In this document: positions 28,401 to 41,500 of the stretch, in pieces
How positions within the stretch are numbered: the stretch's first letter is position 1
How the letters are laid out: each line of letters opens with the position of its first letter
Assembly (NCBI GenBank): GCA_016858145.1
Contig: JAEHOE010000114.1
Location: 1 to 64,000, forward strand
Length of the DNA stretch: 64,000 bases
Origin: Edaphochlamys debaryana
Lineage: Eukaryota; Chlorophyta; Chlorophyceae; Chlamydomonadales
Direction of reading: 5' to 3'
Translations under genes and position numbers: made by a program
The notes under the pieces: generated by a model
Databases searched by the model: none
What the model was told of the DNA's origin: nothing
Seen by the model: only the letters and a program-made list of their open reading frames with translations

Positions 28401-29500
28401 GGCCCCCCCAGCCCCCGCAAGGCTGTACGGACCGTCACACACACGGGGTGGGCTCTGCACGCACTCCCCAGGCCCCCCCAGCCCCGCAAGGCTGTACGGA
28501 CTGTCACCACACACGGGGTGGGCTCTGCACGCACTCCCCAGTCAGCCCCCCGGCCCCCGCAAGGCTTGTACGGACTGTCACACACACGGGGTGGGCTCTG
28601 CACGCACTCCCCAGGCCCCCCCAGCCCCCGAAAGGCTGTCCGGACCGTCACACACACGGGGTGGGCTCTGCACGCACTCCCCAGTCACCCCCCGGCCCCC
28701 GCAAGGCTGTACGGACTGTCACACACACGGGGTGGGCTTTGCACGCACTCCCCAGGCAGCCCCCGGCCCCCGAAAGGCTGTACGGACCGTCACACACACG
28801 GGGTGGGCTCTGCACGCACTCCCCAGGCCCCCCCGGCCCCCGCAAGGCTGTCCGGACCGTCACACACACGGGGTGGGCTCTGCACGCACTCCCCAGGCCC
28901 CCCCAGCCCCCGCAAGGCTGTACGGACCGTCACACACACGGGGTGGGCTCTGCACGCACTCCCCAGTCACCCCCCGGCCCCCGCAAGGCTGTACGGACCG
29001 TCACACACACGGGGTGGGCTCTGCACGCACTCCCCAGTCACCCCCCGGCCCCCGCAAGGCTGTACGGACCGTCACACACACGGGGTGGGCTTTGCACGCA
29101 CTCCCCAGGCCCCCCCCAGCCCCCGCAAGGCTGTCCGGACCGTCACACACACGGGGTGGGCTCTGCACGCACTCCCCAGTCACCCCCCGGCCCCCGAAAG
29201 GCTGTACGGACCGTCACACACACGGGGTGGGCTTTGCATGCACTCCCCAGGCCCCCCCAGCCCCCGAAAGGCTGTCCGGACCGTCACACACACGGGGTGG
29301 GCTTTGCACGCACTCCCCAGGTCACCCCCCGGCCCCGCAAGGCTGTACGGACCTGTCACACACACGGGGTGGGCTTTGCACGCACTCCCCAGGCCCCCCC
29401 GAGCCCCCGCAAGGCTGTCCGGACCGTCACACACACGGGGTGGGCTTTGCACGCACTTCCCAGGTCAGCCCCCCGGCCCCCGCAAGGCTGTACGGACTGT
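13500..29500 (+). repeat. Indel-rich part of the satellite array
   Basis: Here the monomers are the same family but carry many one- or two-base insertions and deletions, for example doubled bases around TTGCACGC, extra C or A in the CACACA stretch, and lost G in GGGG. Examples lie near 13561, 16669, 18611, 18835, 20745 and 22043. The changes are mostly indels rather than substitutions. Short clean islands occur, for example about 19080-19700 and 22310-22570. A smaller noisy patch lies near 11520-12010, and the first 5.8 kb also carries many single-base deletions. Either this is an older, less homogenised part of the array or it is poorly polished long-read sequence. The indel bias favours the second. 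Confidence 0.65.
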
Positions 29501-29599
29501 CACACACACGGGGTGGGCTGTGCACGCACTCCCAGGCCCCCCCAGCCCCCGAAAGGCTGTACCGGACCGTCACACACACGGGGTGGGCTTTGCACGCAC

Positions 29600-32500
29600 T
29601 CCCCAGTCCCCCCCGGCCCCCGCAAGGCTGTACGGACTGTCACACACACGGGGTGGGCCTTGCACGCACTCCCCAGGCCCCCCCAGCCCCCGAAAGGCTG
29701 TCCGGACCGTCACACACACGGGGTGGGCTTTGCACGCACTCCCCAGTCACCCCCGGCCCCCGCAAGGCTGTACGGACTGTCACACACACGGGGTGGGCTT
29801 TGCACGCACTCCCCAGGCAGCCCCCGGCCCCCGCAAGGCTGTACGGACCGTCACACACACGGGGTGGGCTTTGCACGCACTCCCCAGGCCCCCCAGCCCC
29901 CGAAAGGCTGTCCGGACCGTCACACACACGGGGTGGGCTCTGCATGCACTCCCCAGGCCCCCCCAGCCCCCGAAAGGCTGTCCGGACCGTCACACACACG
30001 GGGTGGGCTTTGCACGCACTCCCCAGGCAGCCCCCCGGCCCCCGCAAGGCTGTACGGACCGTCACACACACGGGGTGGGCTTTGCACGCACTCCCCAGGC
30101 CCCCCCGGCCCCCGCAAGGCTGTACGGACTGTCACACACACGGGGTGGGCTTTGCACGCACTCCCCAGGCCCCCCCAGCCCCCGAAAGGCTGTCCGGACC
30201 GTCACACACACGGGGTGGGCTCTGCACCGCACTCCCCAGTCCCCCCCCCGGCCCCCGCAAGGCTGTACGGACCGTCACACACACGGGGTGGGCTCTGCAT
30301 GCACTCCCCAGTCACCCCCCGGCCCCCGCAAGGCTGTACGGACCGTCACACACACGGGGTGGGCTTTGCACGCACTCCCCAGGCCCCCCCAGCCCCCGAA
30401 AGGCTGTCCGGACCGTCACACACACGGGGTGGGCTCTGCACGCACTCCCCAGTCACCCCCCGGCCCCCGCAAGGCTGTACGGACCGTCACACACACGGGG
30501 TGGGCTTTGCACGCACTCCCCAGGCCCCCCCAGCCCCCGAAAGGCTGTCCGGACCGTCACACACACGGGGTGGGCTCTGCACGCACTCCCCAGTCACCCC
30601 CCGGCCCCCGCAAGGCTGTACGGACTGTCACACACACGGGGTGGGCTTTGCACGCACTCCCCAGGCAGCCCCCGGCCCCCGAAAGGCTGTCCGGACCGTC
30701 ACACACACGGGGTGGGCTTTGCACGCACTCCCCAGTCACCCCCCGGCCCCCGCAAGGCTGTACGGACCGTCACACACACGGGGTGGGCTCTGCACGCACT
30801 CCCCAGGCCCCCCCAGGCCCCCGAAAGGCTGTCCGGACCGTCACACACACGGGGTGGGCTTTGCACGCACTCCCCAGTCACCCCCCGGCCCCCGCAAGGC
30901 TGTACGGACTGTCACACACACGGGGTGGGCTTTGCACGCACTCCCCAGGCCCCCCCCGGCCCCCGAAAGGCTGTCCGGACCGTCACACACACGGGGTGGG
31001 CTCTGCACGCACTCCCCAGTCACCCCCCGGCCCCCGCAAGGCTGTACGGACCGTCACACACACGGGGTGGGCTCTGCACGCACTCCCCAGGCCCCCCCGG
31101 CCCCCGAAAGGCTGTCCGGACCGTCACACACACGGGGTGGGCTTTGCACGCACTCCCCAGGCCCCCCCGGCCCCCGCAAGGCCGTACGGACCGTCACACA
31201 CACGGGGTGGGCTTTGCACGCACTCCCCAGGCCCCCCCCGGCCCCCGCAAGGCTGTCCGGACCGTCACACACACGGGGTGGGCTTTGCACGCACTCCCCA
31301 GGCCCCCCCAGCCCCCGCAAGGCTGTCCGGACCGTCACACACACGGGGTGGGCTCTGCACGCACTCCCCAGTCACCCCCCGGCCCCCGCAAGGCTGTACG
31401 GACCGTCACACACACGGGGTGGGCTTTGCACGCACTCCCCAGGCCCCCCCAGCCCCCGAAAGGCTGTCCGGACCGTCACACACACGGGGTGGGCTCTGCA
31501 CGCACTCCCCAGTCACCCCCCGGCCCCCGCAAGGCTGTACGGACTGTCACACACACGGGGTGGGCTTTGCACGCACTCCCCAGGCCCCCCCAGCCCCCGA
31601 AAGGCTGTCCGGACCGTCACACACACGGGGTGGGCTCTGCACGCACTCCCCAGTCACCCCCCGGCCCCCGCAAGGCTGTACGGACCTGTCACACACACGG
31701 GGTGGGCTTGCACGCACTCCCCAGGCCCCCCCAGCCCCCGAAAGGCTGTCCGGACCGTCACACACACGGGGTGGGCTTTGCACGCACTCCCCAGTCACCC
31801 CCCGGCCCCCGCAAGGCTGTACGGACTGTCACACACACGGGGTGGGCTTTGCACGCACTCCCCAGGCAGCCCCCGGCCCCCGCAAGGCTGTACGGACCGT
31901 CACACACACGGGGTGGGCTTTGCACGCACTCCCAGGCACCCCCCAGCCCCCGCAAGGCTGTCCGGACCGTCACACACACGGGGTGGGCTTTGCACGCACT
32001 CCCCAGTCACCCCCCGGCCCCCGCAAGGCTGTACGGACCGTCACACACACGGGGTGGGCTTTGCACGCACTCCCCAGGCACCCCCCGGCCCCCGCAAGGC
32101 TGTACGGACCGTCACACACACGGGGTGGGCTTTGCACGCACTCCCCAGGCACCCCCCGGCCCCCGAAAGGCTGTACGGACCGTCACACACACGGGGTGGG
32201 CTTTGCATGCACTCCCCAGGCACCCCCCGGCCCCCGCAAGGCTGTACGGACTGTCACACACACGGGGTGGGCTGTGCACGCACTCCCCAGGCCCCCCCAG
32301 CCCCCGAAAGGCTGTCCGGACCGTCACACACACGGGGTGGGCTCTGCACGCACTCCCCAGTCACCCCCCGGCCCCCGCAAGGCTGTACGGACTGTCACAC
32401 ACACGGGGTGGGCTTTGCACGCACTCCCCAGGCCCCCCCAGCCCCCGCAAGGCTGTCCGGACCGTCACACACACGGGGTGGGCTTTGCACGCACTCCCCA

Positions 32501-35500
32501 GGCAGCCCCCGGCCCCCGCAAGGCTGTCCGGACCGTCACACACACGGGGTGGGCTCTGCACGCACTCCCCAGTCACCCCCCGGCCCCCGCAAGGCTGTAC
32601 GGACTGTCACACACACGGGGTGGGCTTTGCACGCACTCCCCAGGCCCCCCCAGCCCCCGAAAGGCTGTCCGGACCGTCACACACACGGGGTGGGCTCTTG
32701 CACGCACTCCCCAGTCACCCCCCGGCCCCCGCAAGGCTGTACGGACTGTCACACACACGGGGTGGGCTGTGCACGCACTCCCCAGGCCCCCCCAGCCCCC
32801 GAAAGGCTGTCCGGACCGTCACACACACGGGGTGGGCTTTGCACGCACTCCCCAGTCACCCCCCGGCCCCCGCAAGGCTGTACGGACTGTCACACACACG
32901 GGGTGGGCTTTGCACGCACTCCCCAGGCAGCCCCCGGCCCCCGCAAGGCTGTCCGGACCGTCACACACACGGGGTGGGCTTTGCACGCACTCCCCAGGCC
33001 CCCCCCGGCCCCCGCAAGGCTGTACGGACCGTCACACACACGGGGTGGGCTTTGCACGCACTCCCCAGGCCCCCCCAGCCCCCGAAAGGCTGTCCGGACC
33101 GTCACACACACGGGGTGGGCTCTGCACGCACTCCCCAGGCACCCCCGGCCCCCGCAAGGCTGTCCGGACCGTCACACACACGGGGTGGGCTTTGCACGCA
33201 CTCCCCAGGCACCCCCCGGCCCCCGCAAGGCTGTACGGACTGTCACACACACGGGGTGGGCTTTGCACGCACTCCCCAGGCAGCCCCCGGCCCCCGCAAG
33301 GCTGTACGGACCGTCACACACACGGGGTGGGCTTTGCACGCACTCCCCAGGCCCCCCCAGCCCCCGAAAGGCTGTCCGGACCGTCACACACACGGGGTGG
33401 GCTCTGCACGCACTCCCCAGGCCCCCCCAGCCCCCGAAAGGCTGTCCGGACCGTCACACACACGGGGTGGGCTTTGCACGCACTCCCCAGGCAGCCCCCC
33501 GGCCCCCGCAAGGCTGTACGGTCCGTCACACACACGGGGTGGGCTTTGCACGCACTCCCCAGGCCCCCCCGGCCCCCGCAAGGCTGTACGGACTGTCACA
33601 CACACGGGGTGGGCTTTGCACGCACTCCCCAGGCCCCCCCAGCCCCCGCAAGGCTGTACGGACCGTCACACACACGGGGTGGGCTCTGCACGCACTCCCC
33701 AGTCACCCCCCGGCCCCCGCAAGGCTGTACGGACCGTCACACACACGGGGTGGGCTTTGCACGCACTCCCCAGGCCCCCCCCGGCCCCCGCAAGGCTGTC
33801 CGGACCGTCACACACACGGGGTGGGCTCTTGCACGCCCTCCCCAGGCACCCCCCGGCCCCCGCAAGGCTGTACGGACCGTCACACACACGGGGTGGGCTC
33901 TGCACGCACTCCCCAGGCACCCCCCGGCCCCCGCAAGGCTGTACGGACTGTCACACACACGGGGTGGGCTTTGCACGCACTCCCCAGGCCCCCCCAGCCC
34001 CCGAAAGGCTGTCCGGACCGTCACACACACGGGGTGGGCTCTGCACGCACTCCCCAGTCACCCCCCGGCCCCCGCAAGGCTGTACGGACCTGTCACACAC
34101 ACGGGGTGGGCTTTGCACGCACTCCCCAGGCACCCCCAGCCCCCGAAAGGCTGTCCGGACCGTCACACACACGGGGTGGGCTCTGCACGCACTCCCCAGT
34201 CACCCCCCGGCCCCCGCAAGGCTGTACGGACCGTCACACACACGGGGTGGGCTGTGCACGCACTCCCCAGGCCCCCCCAGCCCCCGAAAGGCTGTCCGGA
34301 CCGTCACACACACGGGGTGGGCTCTGCACGCACTCCCCAGTCACCCCCCGGCCCCCGCAAGGCTGTACGGACTGTCACACACACGGGGTGGGCTGTGCAC
34401 GCACTCCCCAGGCCCCCCCAGCCCCCGAAAGGCTGTCCGGACCGTCACACACACGGGGTGGGCTTTGCACGCACTCCCCAGTCACCCCCCGGCCCCCGCA
34501 AGGCTGTACGGACTGTCACACACACGGGGTGGGCTTTGCACGCACTCCCCAGGCAGCCCCCCGGCCCCCGCAAGGCTGTCCGGACCGTCACACACACGGG
34601 GTGGGCTTTGCACGCACTCCCCAGGCAGCCCCCGGCCCCCGCAAGGCTGTACGGACTGTCACACACACGGGGTGGGCTTTGCACGCACTCCCCAGGCCCC
34701 CCCAGCCCCCGAAAGGCTGTCCGGACCGTCACACACACGGGGTGGGCTCTGCACGCACTCCCCAGTCACCCCCCGGCCCCCGCAAGGCTGTACGGACTGT
34801 CACACACACGGGGTGGGCTTTGCACGCACTCCCCAGGCAGCCCCCCGGCCCCCGCAAGGCTGTCCGGACCGTCACACACACGGGGTGGGCTTTGCACGCA
34901 CTCCCCAGTCACCCCCCGGCCCCCGCAAGGCTGTACGGACTGTCACACACACGGGGTGGGCTGTGCACGCACTCCCCAGGCCCCCCCAGCCCCCGAAAGG
35001 CTGTCCGGACCGTCACACACACGGGGTGGGCTCTGCACGCACTCCCCAGTCACCCCCCGGCCCCCGCAAGGCTGTACGGACTGTCACACACACGGGGTGG
35101 GCTTTGCACGCACTCCCCAGGCAGCCCCCCGGCCCCCGCAAGGCTGTCCGGACCGTCACACACACGGGGTGGGCTTTGCACGCACTCCCCAGGCCCCCCC
35201 AGCCCCCGAAAGGCTGTCCGGACCGTCACACACACGGGGTGGGCTCTGCACTGCACTCCCCAGTCACCCCCCGGCCCCCGCAAGGCTGTACGGACCGTCA
35301 CACACACGGGGTGGGCTGTGCACGCACTCCCCAGGCCCCCCCAGCCCCCGAAAGGCTGTCCGGACCGTCACACACACGGGGTGGGCTCTGCACGCACTCC
35401 CCAGTCACCCCCCGGCCCCCGCAAGGCTGTACGGACTGTCACACACACGGGGTGGGCTTTGCACGCACTCCCCAGGCAGCCCCCGGCCCCCGCAAGGCTG

Positions 35501-38500
35501 TCCGGACCGTCACACACACGGGGTGGGCTTTGCACGCACTCCCCAGGCCCCCCCGGCCCCCGAAAGGCTGTACGGACCGTCACACACACGGGGTGGGCTC
35601 TGCACGCACTCCCCAGGCACCCCCCGGCCCCCGCAAGGCTGTCCGGACCGTCACACACACGGGGTGGGCTTTGCACGCACTCCCCAGGCAGCCCCCGGCC
35701 CCCGCAAGGCTGTACGGACCGTCACACACACGGGGTGGGCTCTGCACGCACTCCCCAGTCACCCCCCGGCCCCCGCAAGGCTGTACGGACTGTCACACAC
35801 ACGGGGTGGGCTTTGCACGCACTCCCCAGGCACCCCCCGGCCCCCGCAAGGCTGTCCGGACCGTCACACACACGGGGTGGGCTCTGCACGCACTCCCCAG
35901 TCACCCCCCGGCCCCCGCAAGGCTGTACGGACCTGTCACACACACGGGGTGGGCTTTGCACGCACTCCCCAGGCCCCCCAGCCCCCGAAAGGCTGTCCGG
36001 ACCGTCACACACACGGGGTGGGCTTTGCACGCACTCCCCAGTCACCCCCCGGCCCCCGCAAGGCTGTACGGACCGTCACACACACGGGGTGGGCTCTGCA
36101 CGCACTCCCCAGGCCCCCCCAGCCCCCGAAAGGCTGTCCGGACCGTCACACACACGGGGTGGGCTCTGCACGCACTCCCCAGTCACCCCCCGGCCCCCGC
36201 AAGGCTGTACGGACCGTCACACACACGGGGTGGGCTTTGCACGCACTCCCCAGGCCCCCCCCGGCCCCCGCAAGGCTGTCCGGACCGTCACACACACGGG
36301 GTGGGCTTTGCACGCACTCCCCAGGCCCCCCCAGCCCCCGAAAGGCTGTCCGGACCGTCACACACACGGGGTGGGCTTTGCACGCACTCCCCAGGCACCC
36401 CCCGGCCCCCGCAAGGCTGTACGGACCGTCACACACACGGGGTGGGCTTTGCACGCACTCCCCAGGCAGCCCCCCGGCCCCCGCAAGGCTGTACGGACCG
36501 TCACACACACGGGGTGGGCTTTGCACGCACTCCCCAGGCCCCCCCGGCCCCCGCAAGGCCGTACGGACCGTCACACACACGGGGTGGGCTTTGCACGCAC
36601 TCCCCAGGCCCCCCCAGCCCCCGAAAGGCTGTCCGGACCGTCACACACACGGGGTGGGCTCTGCACGCACTCCCCAGGCCCCCCCAGGCCCCCGCAAGGC
36701 TGTCCGGACCGTCACACACACGGGGTGGGCTTTGCACGCACTCCCCAGGCAGCCCCCCGGCCCCCGCAAGGCTGTACGGACGTCACACACACGGGGTGGG
36801 CTTTGCACGCACTCCCCAGGCCCCCCCGGCCCCCGCAAGGCTGTACGGACCGGCCAAACCACCGGGGTGGGCTTTGCACGCACTCCCCAGGCACCCCCGG
36901 CCCCCGCAAGGCTGTACGGACTGTCACACACACGGGGTGGGCTGTGCACGCACTCCCCAGGCCCCCCCAGCCCCCGAAAGGCTGTCCGGACCGTCACACA
37001 CACGGGGTGGGCTTTGCACGCACTCCCCAGTCACCCCCCGGCCCCCGCAAGGCTGTACGGACCGTCACACACACGGGGTGGGCTTTGCACGCACTCCCCA
37101 GGCCCCCCCAGCCCCCGAAAGGCTGTCCGGACCGTCACACACACGGGGTGGGCTCTGCACGCACTCCCCAGGCACCCCCCGGCCCCCGCAAGGCTGTACG
37201 GACTGTCACACACACGGGGTGGGCTGTGCACGCACTCCCCAGGCACCCCCCGGCCCCCGAAAGGCTGTCCGGACCGTCACACACACGGGGTGGGCTTTGC
37301 ACGCACTCCCCAGGCCCCCCCAGGCCCCCGAAAGGCTGTCCGGACCGTCACACACACGGGGTGGGCTTTGCACGCACTCCCCAGTCACCCCCCGGCCCCC
37401 GCAAGGCTGTCCGGACCGTCACACACACGGGGTGGGCTTTGCACGCACTCCCCAGGCAGCCCCCGGCCCCCGAAAGGCTGTCCGGACCGTCACACACACG
37501 GGGTGGGCTTTGCACGCACTCCCCAGTCACCCCCCGGCCCCCGCAAGGCTGTACGGACTGTCACACACACGGGGTGGGCTCTTGCACGCACTCCCCAGGC
37601 CCCCCCAGCCCCCGAAAGGCTGTCCGGACCGTCACACACACGGGGTGGGCTCTGCACGCACTCCCCAGTCACCCCCCGGCCCCCGCAAGGCTGTACGGAC
37701 TGTCACACACACGGGGTGGGCTTTGCACGCACTCCCCAGGCACCCCCGGCCCCCGAAAGGCTGTACGGACCGTCACACACACGGGGTGGGCTTTGCACGC
37801 ACTCCCCAGGCCCCCCAGGCCCCCGAAAGGCTGTCCGGACCGTCACACACACGGGGTGGGCTCTGCACGCACTCCCCAGCCCCCCCAGCCCCCGAAAGGC
37901 TGTCCGGACCGTCACACACACGGGGTGGGCTTTGCACGCACTCCCCAGGCAGCCCCCGGCCCCCGCAAGGCTGTACGGACCGTCACACACACGGGGTGGG
38001 CTTTGCACGCACTCCCCAGGCCCCCCCAGCCCCCGAAAGGCTGTACGGACCGTCACACACACGGGGTGGGCTGTGCACGCACTCCCCAGGCCCCCCCGGC
38101 CCCGCAAGGCCGTACGGACTGTCACACACACGGGGTGGGCTTTGCACGCACTCCCCAGGCAGCCCCCGGCCCCCGCAAGGCTGTACGGACCGTCACACAC
38201 ACGGGGTGGGCTCTGCACGCACTCCCCAGGCCCCCCCAGGCCCCCGCAAGGCTGTACGGACCGTCACACACACGGGGTGGGCTCTGCACGCACTCCCCAG
38301 GCCCCCCCAGCCCCCCGAAAGGCTGTCCGGACCGTCACACACACGGGGTGGGCTTTGCACGCACTCCCCAGTCACCCCCCGGCCCCCGCAAGGCTGTACG
38401 GACTGTCACACACACGGGGTGGGCTTTGCACGCACTCCCCAGGCAGCCCCCGGCCCCCGCAAGGCTGTACGGACCGTCACACACACGGGGTGGGCTTTGC

Positions 38501-41500
38501 ACGCACTCCCCAGGCCCCCCCAGCCCCCGAAAGGCTGTCCGGACCGTCACACACACGGGGTGGGCTCTGCACTGCACTCCCCAGGCCCCCCCAGCCCCCG
38601 AAAGGCTGTCCGGACCGTCACACACACGGGGTGGGCTTTGCACGCACTCCCCAGGCAGCCCCCGGCCCCCGCAAGGCTGTACGGTCCGTCACACACACGG
38701 GGTGGGCTTTGAACGCACTCCCCAGGCCCCCCCGGCCCCCGCAAGGCCGTACGGACTGTCACACACACGGGGTGGGCTTTGCACGCACTCCCCAGGCCCC
38801 CCCAGCCCCCGCAAGGCTGTACGGACCGTCACACACACGGGGTGGGCTCTGCACGCACTCCCCAGTCACCCCCCGGCCCCCGCAAGGCTGTACGGACCGT
38901 CACACACACGGGGTGGGCTCTGCATGCACTCCCCAGTCACCCCCCGGCCCCCGCAAGGCTGTACGGACCGTCACACACACGGGGTGGGCTTTGCACGCAC
39001 TCCCCAGGCCCCCCCAGCCCCCGAAAGGCTGTCCGGACCGTCACACACACGGGGTGGGCTCTGCACGCACTCCCCAGTCACCCCCCGGCCCCCGCAAGGC
39101 TGTACGGACTGTCACACACACGGGGTGGGCTTTGCACGCACTCCCCAGGCCCCCCCAGCCCCCGAAAGGCTGTCCGGACCGTCACACACACGGGGTGGGC
39201 TTTGCACGCACTCCCCAGTCACCCCCCGGCCCCCGCAAGGCTGTACGGACTGTCACACACACGGGGTGGGCTTTGCACGCACTCCCCAGGCAGCCCCCCG
39301 GCCCCCGAAAGGCTGTACGGACCGTCACACACACGGGGTGGGCTTTGCACGCACTCCCCAGGCCCCCCCAGCCCCCGAAAGGCTGTCCGGACCGTCACAC
39401 ACACGGGGTGGGCTCTGCATGCACTCCCCAGGCCCCCCCAGCCCCCGAAAGGCTGTCCGGACCGTCACACACACGGGGTGGGCTTTGCACGCACTCCCCA
39501 GGCACCCCCCGGCCCCCGCAAGGCTGTACGGACCGTCACACACACGGGGTGGGCTTTGCACGCACTCCCCAGGCCCCCCCGGCCCCCGCAAGGCCGTACG
39601 GACTGTCACACACACGGGGTGGGCTTTGCACGCACTCCCCAGGCAGCCCCCGGCCCCCGCAAGGCTGTACGGACTGTCACACACACGGGGTGGGCTGTGC
39701 ACGCACTCCTCAGGCCCCCCCAGCCCCCGAAAGGCTGTCCGGACCGTCACACACACGGGGTGGGCTTTGCACGCACTCCCCAGTCACCCCCCGGCCCCCG
39801 CAAGGCTGTACGGACTGTCACACACACGGGGTGGGCTTTGCACGCACTCCCCAGGCCCCCCCCAGCCCCCGCAAGGCTGTCCGGACCGTCACACACACGG
39901 GGTGGGCTCTGCACGCACTCCCCAGTCACCCCCGGCCCCCGCAAGGCTGTACGGACTGTCACACACACGGGGTGGGCTGTGCACGCACTCCCCAGGCCCC
40001 CCCAGCCCCCGCAAGGCTGTCCGGACCGTCACACACACGGGGTGGGCTTTGCACGCACTCCCCAGTCCCCCCCCGGCCCCCGCAAGGCTGTACGGACCGT
40101 CACACACACGGGGTGGGCTCTGCACGCACTCCCCAGTCACCCCCCGGCCCCCGCAAGGCTGTCCGGACCGTCACACACACGGGGTGGGCTCTGCACGCAC
40201 TCCCCAGTCACCCCCCGGCCCCCGCAAGGCTGTACGGACCGTCACACACACGGGGTGGGCTCTGCACGCACTCCCCAGGCCCCCCCAGCCCCCGAAAGGC
40301 TGTCCGGACCGTCACACACACGGGGTGGGCTCTGCACGCACTCCCCAGGCACCCCCCAGCCCCCGAAAGGCTGTCCGGACCTGTCACACACACGGGGTGG
40401 GCTTGCACGCACTCCCCAGGCCGCCCCCGGCCCCCGCAAGGCTGTACGGACCGTCACACACACGGGGTGGGCTTTGCACGCACTCCCCAGGCCCCCCCGG
40501 CCCCCGCAAGGCTGTACGGACTGTCACACACACGGGGTGGGCTTTGCACGCACTCCCCAGGCCCCCCCCGCCCCCGCAAGGCTGTCCGGACCGTCACACA
40601 CACGGGGTGGGCTCTGCACGCACTCCCCAGGCCCCCCCCGGCCCCCGCAAGGCTGTACGGACCGTCACACACACGGGGTGGGCTCTGCACGCACTCCCCA
40701 GTCACCCCCCGGCCCCCGCAAGGCTGTACGGACTGTCACACACACGGGGTGGGCTGTGCACGCACTCCCCAGGCCCCCCCAGCCCCCGAAAGGCTGTCCG
40801 GACCGTCACACACACGGGGTGGGCTCTGCACGCACTCCCCAGTCACCCCCCGGCCCCCGCAAGGCTGTACGGACCGTCACACACACGGGGTGGGCTCTGC
40901 ATGCACTCCCCAGGCAGCCCCCGGCCCCCGCAAGGCTGTACGGACTGTCACACACACGGGGTGGGCTTTGCACGCACTCCCCAGGCCCCCCCAGCCCCCG
41001 AAAGGCTGTCCGGACCGTCACACACACGGGGTGGGCTTTGCACGCACTCCCCAGGCCCCCCCAGCCCCCGAAAGGCTGTCCGGACCGTCACACACACGGG
41101 GTGGGCTCTGCACGCACTCCCCAGTCACCCCCCGGCCCCCGCAAGGCTGTACGGACCGTCACACACACGGGGTGGGCTCTGCATGCACTCCCCAGTCAGC
41201 CCCCCGGCCCCCGCAAGGCTGTACGGACCGTCACACACACGGGGTGGGCTTTGCACGCACTCCCCAGGCCCCCCCAGCCCCCGAAAGGCTGTCCGGACCG
41301 TCACACACACGGGGTGGGCTCTGCACGCACTCCCCAGTCACCCCCCGGCCCCCGCAAGGCTGTACGGACTGTCACACACACGGGGTGGGCTTTGCACGCA
41401 CTCCCCAGGCACCCCCCGGCCCCCGCAAGGCTGTACGGACCTGTCACACACACGGGGTGGGCTTTGCACGCACTCCCCAGGCCCCCCCAGGCCCCCGCAA

